Part shown: piece by piece, positions 1 to 6,900 of the stretch
Numbering within the stretch: position 1 is the first letter of the stretch
How the letters are laid out: each line of letters starts with the position of its first letter
NCBI GenBank assembly: GCA_002297865.1
Contig: DBKX01000199.1
Location: 1 to 7,761 of the forward strand
DNA length: 7,761 nucleotides
Source of the DNA: Lachnoclostridium sp. UBA739
Lineage (GTDB): Bacteria; Bacillota_A; Clostridia; Lachnospirales; Lachnospiraceae
Reading direction: 5' to 3'
Notes under the pieces: model-generated
Seen by the model: the letters and a program-made list of their open reading frames with translations, nothing else
The model's database searches: none
Told to the model about the DNA's origin: nothing
Made by a program: the position numbers and the translations under genes

Positions 1-9
1 GCAGTTTTG

Positions 10-38
10 CACGAAAATCAGCTACGCAGATTTTCGTG
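10..38 (-). repeat. Palindromic hairpin just downstream of pheS
   Basis: A perfect 10-base inverted repeat (arms 10-19 and 29-38) encloses nine bases. Within these, GC/GC can pair across a GUA loop after one U-U mismatch, giving about 12 base pairs in the minus-strand transcript. The hairpin starts 5 bases after the pheS stop codon. It is not followed by a U-run in the minus direction (the next bases are CAAAACTGC), so it does not look like a normal intrinsic terminator. It may be an intergenic mRNA hairpin between pheS and an expected pheT, or one copy of a dispersed REP-like palindrome. Only one copy is visible here. Confidence 0.6.
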
Positions 39-43
39 ATATA

Positions 44-1063
44 CTAAAATTGTTTCAAGAATCTAGTATCATTCTCATAAAGTAAACGCATGTCATCGAT
101 TTCATATTTCAATAACGCAATACGCTCTAGACCTACACCAAATGCAAATCCTACGTATTCTTCTGGATCGATTCCGCTCATTTCTAATACATGTGGATGA
201 ACCATACCACAGCCTAGGATTTCAATCCATCCTTCCCCTTTACAGAAGCGACAGCCTTTTCCACCACATTTGAAACAGGAAACATCCATCTCAGCACTTG
301 GCTCTGTGAATGGGAAGTGGTGTGGTCTGAATTTAACTTTTGTATCTTCGCCGAATACCTGTTTTGCGAACTCAGCTAGAGTACCTTTTAAGTCAGCAAA
401 TGTTACGTCTTTGTCGATTACAAGACCTTCTACCTGATGGAAAGATGGTGAATGTGTTGCATCTACTTCGTCGGAACGGAATACACGTCCTGGTGCGATC
501 ATACGGATTGGCACTTTTCCTTTTTCCATCTCATGAACCTGAGTGGAAGAAGTCTGTGTACGAAGTACGATATTGCTATTTACATAGAATGTATCCTGCT
601 CATCTTTTGCTGGATGATTTGCTGGAATATTTAAAGCCTCGAAGTTGTAATAATCGTATTCTACTTCTGGACCTTCTACAACTTCATATCCCATACCAAT
701 GAAGATACGTTCAATCTCTTCTAATGCGATTGTGTTTGGATGACGATGTCCCATCATAGGTTTTTTCGCAGGTAATGTAACATCAATTGTTTCTGCTTTC
801 ATCTGTGCTTCTCTTACAGCACTTGCAAGAGCTGTTTTCTTCTCATCTAATACACCTTCAATTTTGGCACGAGCTTCATTGACAAGCTGGCCTACCTTTG
901 GTCTATCTTCTGGTGCAACGTCTTTCATAGATTTTAAGATACTTGTTAACTCACCTTTTTTACCAAGGAAAGCCACACGAATATCATTTAATTCTTCCAG
1001 TTTTTCAGAAACATTAATTTTCTCAACTGCGTCATTCATGATTTTTTCTAATTTTTCTTTCAT
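44..1063 (-). CDS. pheS: Phenylalanine--tRNA ligase, alpha subunit
   Basis: This is the cytoplasmic catalytic subunit of the alpha2-beta2 phenylalanyl-tRNA synthetase, which charges tRNA-Phe with phenylalanine using ATP. At 339 residues it has the normal bacterial length. Residues 1-90 are a charged helical region expected to form the N-terminal coiled coil that contacts tRNA. The class II core follows: MGHRHPN (104-110), motif 2 FRSDE (195-199) and motif 3 GVGLER (309-314). A CxxC-x4-CxxC cluster (Cys263, 266, 271, 274) is seen in many Firmicute PheS proteins and could bind a metal. The start at 1063 is set by an AAAGGAG site at 1071-1077, seven bases upstream. The stop is TAG. Control is by the T-box leader upstream (1225-1483). 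The partner pheT would be expected immediately to the left, outside the window. The coding sequence appears intact. Confidence 0.98.
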   Translation of the reverse strand: MKEKLEKIMNDAVEKINVSEKLEELNDIRVAFLGKKGELTSILKSMKDVAPEDRPKVGQLVNEARAKIEGVLDEKKTALASAVREAQMKAETIDVTLPAKKPMMGHRHPNTIALEEIERIFIGMGYEVVEGPEVEYDYYNFEALNIPANHPAKDEQDTFYVNSNIVLRTQTSSTQVHEMEKGKVPIRMIAPGRVFRSDEVDATHSPSFHQVEGLVIDKDVTFADLKGTLAEFAKQVFGEDTKVKFRPHHFPFTEPSAEMDVSCFKCGGKGCRFCKGEGWIEILGCGMVHPHVLEMSGIDPEEYVGFAFGVGLERIALLKYEIDDMRLLYENDTRFLKQF

Positions 1064-1153
1064 GAGTAAACTCCTTTCTTATATGGGGCAATCTATTTCA
1101 TTTAAAAAATATAGCAAAACAAAGTATCTTCCTTTCCCGCTGGTGTGAATTCT

Positions 1154-1178
1154 GCCCCTGTTTTTTAGGGGCTTTTTT
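1154..1178 (+). terminator. Plus-strand terminator-like hairpin with T-run
   Basis: On the plus strand, GCCCCT (1154-1159) and AGGGGC (1167-1172) form a 6-base-pair GC-rich stem around a 7-base loop, followed directly by six T (1173-1178). This is the shape of an intrinsic terminator reading rightward, against every gene in the window. No plus-strand gene lies to its left, so it may block antisense transcription. It may instead simply be a by-product of the larger inverted repeat in which it sits. On the minus strand the same stem can form but has no U-run after it. Confidence 0.45.
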
Positions 1179-1231
1179 GTTTATAAGAAATTCCGTTACA
1201 CTCCATTTCTTATAAACAAAAAAACGCCCCT
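1167..1231. repeat. Long inverted repeat between T-box terminator and pheS
   Basis: Arms 1167-1191 and 1205-1231 are reverse complements over 25 bases, with one 2-base bulge (1224-1225) and a 13-base loop (1192-1204). The inner 19 bases (1173-1191 against 1205-1223) match perfectly. The right arm contains the 3' half and U-run of the T-box terminator. The left arm is therefore an inverted copy of the terminator tail plus about 13 bases downstream. In a read-through pheS transcript the two arms would form a long, stable hairpin that competes with the terminator for the GGGGC strand. Either an inverted duplication or a second regulatory fold could explain it. No transposase or target duplication is visible. 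Confidence 0.75.
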
Positions 1232-1252
1232 TATCAAAAATAATAAGGGACG
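1218..1252 (-). terminator. Intrinsic terminator of the pheS T-box
   Basis: In the minus-strand RNA, bases 1252-1243 pair with 1234-1225 in a 10-base-pair stem (one G-U pair) around an 8-base loop, followed by seven U (1224-1218). The CCC of its 5' arm (1249-1247) is also the strand that pairs with the GGG of the T-box sequence in the antiterminator, so the two folds exclude each other. It should stop transcription when tRNA-Phe is charged. It is also the first clear terminator met by transcripts coming from the upstream biosynthetic operon. Confidence 0.9.
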
Positions 1253-1483
1253 AAATATATTCCGCGGTACCACCCTGATTCTTACGGCTTTTATGTATAA
1301 GCCTAAGCACTCACTTAAATGTGTAACGTACATAAAACGTCATCTCCTACTCACTCATGCTTCAGAGATGCAGCTCAGGTGGGAAATTAGGCTTATATTG
1401 AACTTAAGGAAGCTTCCAACCGATGACTTCCTCTCTCTGTAAGAAATATAAGTTTTGGTACACCTTCAATGCTTTTTTCTTGT
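1225..1483 (-). promoter_or_regulatory. T-box leader riboswitch, tRNA-Phe specific
   Basis: This cis-acting leader senses uncharged tRNA-Phe and controls read-through into pheS. The 14-base T-box core AGGGTGGTACCGCG is present exactly at 1276-1263. Its UGGU bulge (1272-1269) can pair with the tRNA 3' end ACCA, as expected for a tRNA with discriminator A. At the base of Stem I, 1452-1445 (CUUAUAUU) pairs perfectly with 1399-1392 (AAUAUAAG). The triplet directly before the 3' strand, 1402-1400, is UUC, a phenylalanine codon followed by A, as in typical specifier loops. An AGAGAG stretch followed by GGUUGGAAGC in the upper part of Stem I also fits the family. The antiterminator and terminator share the CCC at 1249-1247. 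The transcript start near 1483 is inferred from the promoter and is approximate. Confidence 0.95.
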
Positions 1484-1489
1484 AACCCT

Positions 1490-1518
1490 ATTCTAAACAT
1501 AATTCTTGGATTCGTCAA
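1490..1518 (-). promoter_or_regulatory. Sigma-A-type promoter for the T-box/pheS transcript
   Basis: In the minus direction, TTGACG (1518-1513) and TAGAAT (1495-1490) are separated by exactly 17 bases, and each differs from consensus at one position. Transcription would start near 1483, which places the promoter just ahead of the T-box leader. The -35 box begins only 8 bases after the ACP stop codon, with no terminator between. The promoter therefore sits in the tail of the upstream operon. Confidence 0.85.
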
Positions 1519-1526
1519 GTTCTTTC

Positions 1527-1757
1527 TTATTCCTCAACTAAATCCTCTATGAAAGTTACTAGTTCTCCAACTGTGTTAATCTCGCCTATGGCACTTTCTG
1601 GCACCTCGATATCAAACTCATCTTCTATATCCATAATTACTTTTACATAATCAAGGGAATTGATTGCAATATCCGTTAATAAGGATGTTTCATTTGTAAT
1701 CTGTTCTGCTGGATAATCTGTGTATTTCTCAAGTATTGTAACAATATTCTTAAACAT
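1527..1757 (-). CDS. Free-standing acyl carrier protein
   Basis: This is a 76-residue acidic carrier protein of the AcpP fold, the usual length for the family. The phosphopantetheine site is Ser34 in the motif INSLDYV (32-38). The residue before the serine is Asn rather than the more common Asp of DSL, a variation that carrier proteins tolerate. Helix II continues through IMDIEDEF (41-48). The gene starts 12 bases after the ligase stop, and its GGGAGG site (1770-1765) overlaps the last base of that stop codon, which suggests coupled translation. The likely role, inferred from context, is to carry the acyl group made by the neighbouring AMP ligase to the synthetase Cy domain, after activation by the neighbouring transferase. 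A general fatty-acid ACP is less likely because no fab genes are present. The gene ends 8 bases before the pheS promoter. Confidence 0.95.
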   Translation of the reverse strand: MFKNIVTILEKYTDYPAEQITNETSLLTDIAINSLDYVKVIMDIEDEFDIEVPESAIGEINTVGELVTFIEDLVEE

Positions 1758-1769
1758 ATGTTTTCCTCC

Positions 1770-3386
1770 CTAATACTTTCTTATAATTTTTCTATTGGTA
1801 TTTTTCTCAAACTCTTCCTCACGTATCACAACACTTTTAATTCGCTGATAAGTAGGAAGCGATTTATTTAATTTCGTAATAAACTCATTCAAATCTTCTT
1901 CTATATCTTTAATCTGATGCATTTTTGCATATTCTATATCTGGATAAATCTCTGCTACTATTTTATCATCTTTCCCATATACAATAACTTCATCAACGAG
2001 CCGATACGTTTTTATCTTATCTTCTAACAATTCAGGTGTAATATTTTCTCCATTTGCTAAAATGATAAGATTCTTAATTCGGCCTGTAACAAAAAGATAC
2101 CCTTCCTCGTCTAAATAGCCAATATCTCCTGTGTGATACCATCCATCTATTATGGTTTGAGCAGTCTGTTCAGATTCCTTATAATACTCTCGCATAACAG
2201 TTTGTCCGCTGATACAGATTTCTCCCCTTCCAGCTTCATCTGGTGAATCAATTCGTACCTTGACACCTTCAAGTGGCTTGCCGACACTGCCAAGCCGATT
2301 TTCCTCTTGACTGTTGACCGAAATAATAGGAGAACATTCTGTAATTCCATACCCATTATAAATATCAATTCCCCATTTAGAGAACTCTTCAATCAATACC
2401 GCATTGATTGGAGCACCTCCACATACGATAAAATCTAATTTTCCGCCTAAAGAATCAACAATTGTATGAAATAACTTTTTTCTTCTGTCAATTCCACATT
2501 TTAAGAGAAGTCCATTAAATTTGCATAGCAGCTTATAGCTCTTCTGTTTCCCATCTTCAGTAATTTTGTTAAGAATCGTCTTATATATATTTTCAACAAA
2601 TAGAGGCACTACTACTAGTCCACTAGGTTTTAATTCTTGCAGATCTCGAAAGAAACTTTTAATACCACTACAGATATAGATTTCTTTTCCACCAATTAGT
2701 ACACATAATACACTTGCTGTTAATGCAAATGTGTGGTTTAATGGCAAAATCAAAAATATTGATTTTTGGGGCTGAATTCTTTGCGCTGCCCCATACATAT
2801 CCTCACATAAATTTCGATGACTTAATAATACACCTTTCGCTTTTCCAGTCGTTCCAGATGTAAAGTAGATAGCAGCGTCATCATCTGGTTTTACTTCTTC
2901 TAGAAGAAATTCTGTTTTTCCCTGTTGTATCTGTTGTTCACCTGTCACAACATATTCGTCCATATGGTTTAAGCAGATGTATTCTTCTATTATACTATCA
3001 TTAAGCTCCATTAGCCTTCTAATTTTATTCTTGTAACTTTTTGTATAAAGGACAACGGAACAATTCGATTTTTGAATTAGTTCATAGATTGTTACTGCAT
3101 CCAGTTCTTTGTCAATAGGGACAATAATATTACTACTATTTGCTACAGAGAAAAAGCCCACTAGCCATTCATATGAGTTTTCTCCTATAACTGCTACTTT
3201 TTTTTCCTTTATGCCCAACTCATAGAGGTAGGTTCCAAAGCCATTGATGTCATCATGTAACTTGTGATAGGTTACTTCCTTGTATTCCTTTTTTCTTCTA
3301 TAAAGAAATGCGATTTCCTGATTAAACTGACTTTCGCCTTTCCCAATTAGCTCTTTTAGCGTTTGTACTTTGCTTATATTACTCAT
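1770..3386 (-). CDS. Fatty-acyl AMP ligase (long-chain acyl-CoA/acyl-ACP synthetase family)
   Basis: This 538-residue ANL-superfamily adenylating enzyme activates a carboxylic acid as acyl-AMP and passes it to a thiol. The ATP loop YFTSGTTGKAKG is at 174-185, NGYGITE at 344-350, GWYHTGD at 415-421 and the hinge region GRIKNLIILANGENI at 435-449. The C-terminal catalytic lysine is probably Lys533, in TNRKIIRKY at the extreme C-terminus. The middle region, with PLFVENIYKTI (261-271) and LGGKLDFIVCGGAPI (313-327), resembles long-chain acyl-CoA synthetases rather than aryl-acid ligases such as the salicylate or dihydroxybenzoate enzymes. With an ACP gene 12 bases downstream, the acceptor is inferred to be that ACP rather than CoA. 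The start ATG at 3386 has AGGAG at 3400-3396, nine bases upstream, and lies inside the last codons of the transferase gene (8-base overlap, ATGAGTAA). Chain length cannot be read from sequence. Confidence 0.9.
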   Translation of the reverse strand: MSNISKVQTLKELIGKGESQFNQEIAFLYRRKKEYKEVTYHKLHDDINGFGTYLYELGIKEKKVAVIGENSYEWLVGFFSVANSSNIIVPIDKELDAVTIYELIQKSNCSVVLYTKSYKNKIRRLMELNDSIIEEYICLNHMDEYVVTGEQQIQQGKTEFLLEEVKPDDDAAIYFTSGTTGKAKGVLLSHRNLCEDMYGAAQRIQPQKSIFLILPLNHTFALTASVLCVLIGGKEIYICSGIKSFFRDLQELKPSGLVVVPLFVENIYKTILNKITEDGKQKSYKLLCKFNGLLLKCGIDRRKKLFHTIVDSLGGKLDFIVCGGAPINAVLIEEFSKWGIDIYNGYGITECSPIISVNSQEENRLGSVGKPLEGVKVRIDSPDEAGRGEICISGQTVMREYYKESEQTAQTIIDGWYHTGDIGYLDEEGYLFVTGRIKNLIILANGENITPELLEDKIKTYRLVDEVIVYGKDDKIVAEIYPDIEYAKMHQIKDIEEDLNEFITKLNKSLPTYQRIKSVVIREEEFEKNTNRKIIRKY

Positions 3387-3930
3387 TCATCATATCTCCT
3401 GTGAACCATATCCTAACATCAACCATTTCGTTACTTTTCGCATAACAAAGATACCCAATATACTCTCGACTCAAATCTATCTTTTTTAAAATGATGTCTG
3501 CTTCTTCCTCTACACAAAAACTGTTGAATGGAAGAAGCAAACCTTTTCCAAGCATTTTCGAAAAGCTTTCTTTTTTTACCCATACATCATAAAATTTAGA
3601 AATGTCGTGATTTACACATAGCTTTTCCTGTTCTGTGAAGAGATAACTCATAATTTTCTCAAAGTCGATTGGTTTTTTTTCTTCTATATCGATACCAATC
3701 TCTCTATGAAATAATGCCACACAAACATACTTGCCTGAATGAGAAATGGAACAAAATAAATTACATCCTGTAAGATAGGGTTTTCCATAACCATCTTTGT
3801 GCAATTGAATCTGTATCTCATCTGACATTCCATATATCTTTTTCAAATACTTGATAATGTATTGGTCCCGCTCACTTTTCGAATGAAAACAGTTCCTTAG
3901 AATTAAGACATTAACTATACTTTTTTCCAT
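3379..3930 (-). CDS. Sfp-type 4'-phosphopantetheinyl transferase
   Basis: This enzyme transfers phosphopantetheine from CoA to the conserved serine of carrier proteins. It is 183 residues long, shorter than the roughly 220 of Sfp but within the range of compact members. Visible motifs are GKPYL (49-53), FCSISHSGKYV (59-69), the Mg-binding GIDIE with Asp81 and Glu83 (79-83), and WVKKESFSK (117-125) with the KE pair at 120-121. Its expected targets are the adjacent ACP (Ser34) and the synthetase T domain (Ser952). The gene starts 6 bases after the synthetase stop codon. I see no strong ribosome binding site (only AAAGTAAG just upstream), so translation is probably coupled to the synthetase gene. 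It overlaps the ligase start by 8 bases. Dedicated transferases of this kind commonly sit inside biosynthetic clusters. Confidence 0.93.
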   Translation of the reverse strand: MEKSIVNVLILRNCFHSKSERDQYIIKYLKKIYGMSDEIQIQLHKDGYGKPYLTGCNLFCSISHSGKYVCVALFHREIGIDIEEKKPIDFEKIMSYLFTEQEKLCVNHDISKFYDVWVKKESFSKMLGKGLLLPFNSFCVEEEADIILKKIDLSREYIGYLCYAKSNEMVDVRIWFTGDMMNE

Positions 3931-3936
3931 ATTGTC

Positions 3937-6900
3937 TTACTTTGATAAAATGGAATTAAACTGTTTCGATAGACTCTCCAGGTTTTCATCCTGGAACATC
4001 GTAACATGATTACCTAATGCTGCAAAATCCTCAAAATATGACACATATTGTTTCCAATCCTCGTACTTATCGACTACCTCATCTACTGCATGGAAGTAAT
4101 AACAATTTACATCAGCATGATCATGGGACTGATATAAATGTCTCGCATTTTCGGAACTTCGGAACATGTTAATAAAATAAACAAGCTGCTTTCCGCTAAG
4201 GTTTTCCACTTTAGGCAATAATCTCATAAGAACAGGTGGTATGAGATTAATAATTGCCTTGCGGTATTCAGCATTTTTATCTATTAGTTCTGCAATGTTT
4301 TCCCAAAGTTTTTCTGTATCATTATGACAGCTTTGAATTAATTCTTCACTTAAGAAGTTCTTCATAAAGTTAACTTCATCTTCGAAACTGTCTCCCATTT
4401 GAACTACTTTGTTGGATACTGGAGCCATGGAGTTAAACATGAAAATCTCCTTATATTTATCAGGTTCATGCAATGCCATTTCATATGCAATTGTTCCACC
4501 AATACACCATCCGCCAAGATAATCTACTACTTTAATGTCTTTGGCAAGGTCGCAGTAATGATGAGCTATCTTTCTAAAGTCATAGTTATATAAAGCTAAA
4601 TGCTTAACCTCTGGTTCATAACGTATACCATAAATGTTATATTCTTCACTTATGGAGCGGCTTAAGTTCAAGTAGATATTAATTTCTCCGCTTCCTGCAT
4701 GAATAAAGATAATATTTTTATCTTCCCTTGTACCTTTTCTTAAAAGAATTAATTCTTGGGATTTTTCCTTTTCTTCCCCTTCATTAACACTTACAAGTTC
4801 GCATAATCCTATAATTGTAATATTATTCATTAAGTCCTGTAAGGAGATATCGGTATGGAAATGCTTATCTAATTCCTCTTTCAATGCTACTACTTGAAGA
4901 GACTGTCCACCCATATCAAAGAAGGTATCTCCACCATGACTAGGTTCTCTAAAGTTTTCCCCTGAAATAAGCGCCTTACATACTTCAATTACTTCTTTTT
5001 CTTTTTCTGAAAAGCTGTAAACATCCTGTGTATTGTTTAACATGTTCTTAATCTCTGGCATATTCACTTTACCGTTGCTTGTAAGAGGAATTGCATCGAC
5101 TACAAGGAAGTTTGTTGGAACCATATAATGTGGTACCTGTTTGCTTAATACTTTTCGAATCTTCTGTTCGATTGCTTCTTCATCGGATACTACAGTACAG
5201 ATTAAGCGAGTTCTTTGATTTTCAAGCTTTTCAATAAATACAAAAGCATTTTTCACACCATCGATACGAATAATGTATTTTTCGATTTCTCTTAAGTCAA
5301 TTCGATATCCATTATGTTTGATTTCGTCTACTACTCTGCCCAGAATGTAAATATTATTATCTGCGCCTAGATAGCCTAAGTCTCCTGTTCTGTAAATACG
5401 TTTTCCTAACTGTTCGTTCCAAACGAATGCATTTTCCGTTTGCTTTTGATCTAGATATCCTGTTGCCAAACCATCTCCAGCTATAATGATTTCACCAAGA
5501 ACTCCAACCTCTGCCAACATTCTATTCTGCTTCATCACATACATTTGCTGATTTGGAAGAGCATGTCCATATGGAATTAAATCTTTGTCTTTATAGTCCT
5601 TACAATTAAAATAGTTAGACCAAATAGATGCCTCTGTGGCTCCTCCTAGGGCTGTTACGGATAAATCTTCTCCATACTTTTTATACAAATCCTCAACAAG
5701 CTTTTTCTGTATAAAGTCACCACTCATAAAGACGCAGCGTAACTTATCAAATGTATCATGTAGTAGAAATTCTCTTGCTAATGCAGGTGTTGAATTCCAT
5801 ATGGATACATTTTTATAGCATTCTCCCTCTATAAACCAGTTAACGTTATATGCATCCACCATATAAACTTTCATTCCTGTTATCATAGATGCATACAGAT
5901 CGAATATGGATAAATCGAAATAAAGATTTGAAATGTTTGCACACGCATCTTCTCTCTTTACTCCATACATCTTAATCATGGCATACACAGTATTTAATGC
6001 TGCATCCTCTCTTATCACAATTCCTTTTGGTTTTCCAGTAGTCCCTGATGTAAACAGAATGTAGGATTCTTCTTGTTCAATTTCCTGAACTTCTTGCGAA
6101 ACTTCTTTTACTTCGAAGTTCTCAATCACAATGTAGTCCGCAATTGACTTCAACACTTCATCGCTTTTTTCTTTTCCGAAATATTCATTTACTGCACAGA
6201 AAGAATCTCCCGTCATCTGTGCTGCTACAATAGATACAAGTGAATGTAAGCTCTTGTTTCCTGAAAAAGCGATTCTTGTTTTTTGTTTCCCCGATTTCGC
6301 CTTTGCTTCTTTTATTTTTTGTGCTAGTTTAACCGCTTTCTGGTTCACCTCGTTGAAGGTATACTCCTGTCCGTCTATTACTGCAAATACTTCGTCAGGA
6401 TATTGATTCACTGTTTTTTGAAAGCTTGTAAGTAAGCTCGTCATCTCCCACTGTTCAGCATTAGTCTGTCCGTTAAATTCCTCATAAAGCTTGCTTGTAT
6501 GCTGCTGCACTGTAGAATTGTAATGTTCCACCAGGTCATTTTCTTGCGTAATATAATATTCTATGCAACTGCAATATTCGTCAAACATGCTATCTATCAT
6601 TTTTTTCGTAAATTTGCTATTACGATAGTCCCATGTAATACTTAGTTTACCTGCATTGTTCTTTGCTTGACAGTCCAAATAAACCTGCGGTGTTTGTGAA
6701 ATAATATAATCTTTAACAAAATTCTCACCTAATAAGGAATCTTCATCAAACAGCATGGAAGTAAATACAATTGGCATTAGAGAACTTCTTCCACGCATAT
6801 CAAGCTCTTTCACTATCTGTGTCACTTCAAAATCCTGATATTTAAGTGCCGTAAATAATTTCATCTTTATCTGCTTCACATTTTCATCAAAAGACTTTTC

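Noticed and set aside
10..38. Intrinsic terminator of pheS
   Set aside because: The stem is good, but the following bases on the minus strand are CAAAACTGC with no U-run, and pheT is expected to be co-transcribed.
340..702. 120-codon open frame on the plus strand inside pheS
   Set aside because: It is antisense to strongly conserved PheS sequence and has no family resemblance; the shorter plus-strand frames at 452-634, 864-1148, 4399-4593 and 5636-5818 are rejected for the same reason.
1167..1231. Miniature transposable element made of the inverted repeat
   Set aside because: It is only 65 bases, has no visible target duplication, and its right arm is simply the functional T-box terminator tail.
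1098..1310. 70-codon open frame on the minus strand through the T-box and inverted repeat
   Set aside because: It overlaps the T-box core and terminator, has no ribosome binding site or recognisable domain, and its low-complexity content follows from the leader's structure.
1780..1810. Possible internal promoter for the ACP gene (TTGAGA then TTATAA, 18-base spacing)
   Set aside because: It lies within the ligase coding end, both boxes are imperfect, and AT-rich sequence gives such matches often; the coupled ligase-ACP arrangement already explains expression.
1770..3386. Aryl-acid (salicylate or dihydroxybenzoate) ligase, as in thiazoline siderophore pathways
   Set aside because: The middle region matches long-chain acyl-CoA synthetases better than the PchD/EntE type, and no salicylate synthase or aryl carrier protein is in the window. 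Substrate remains unproven.
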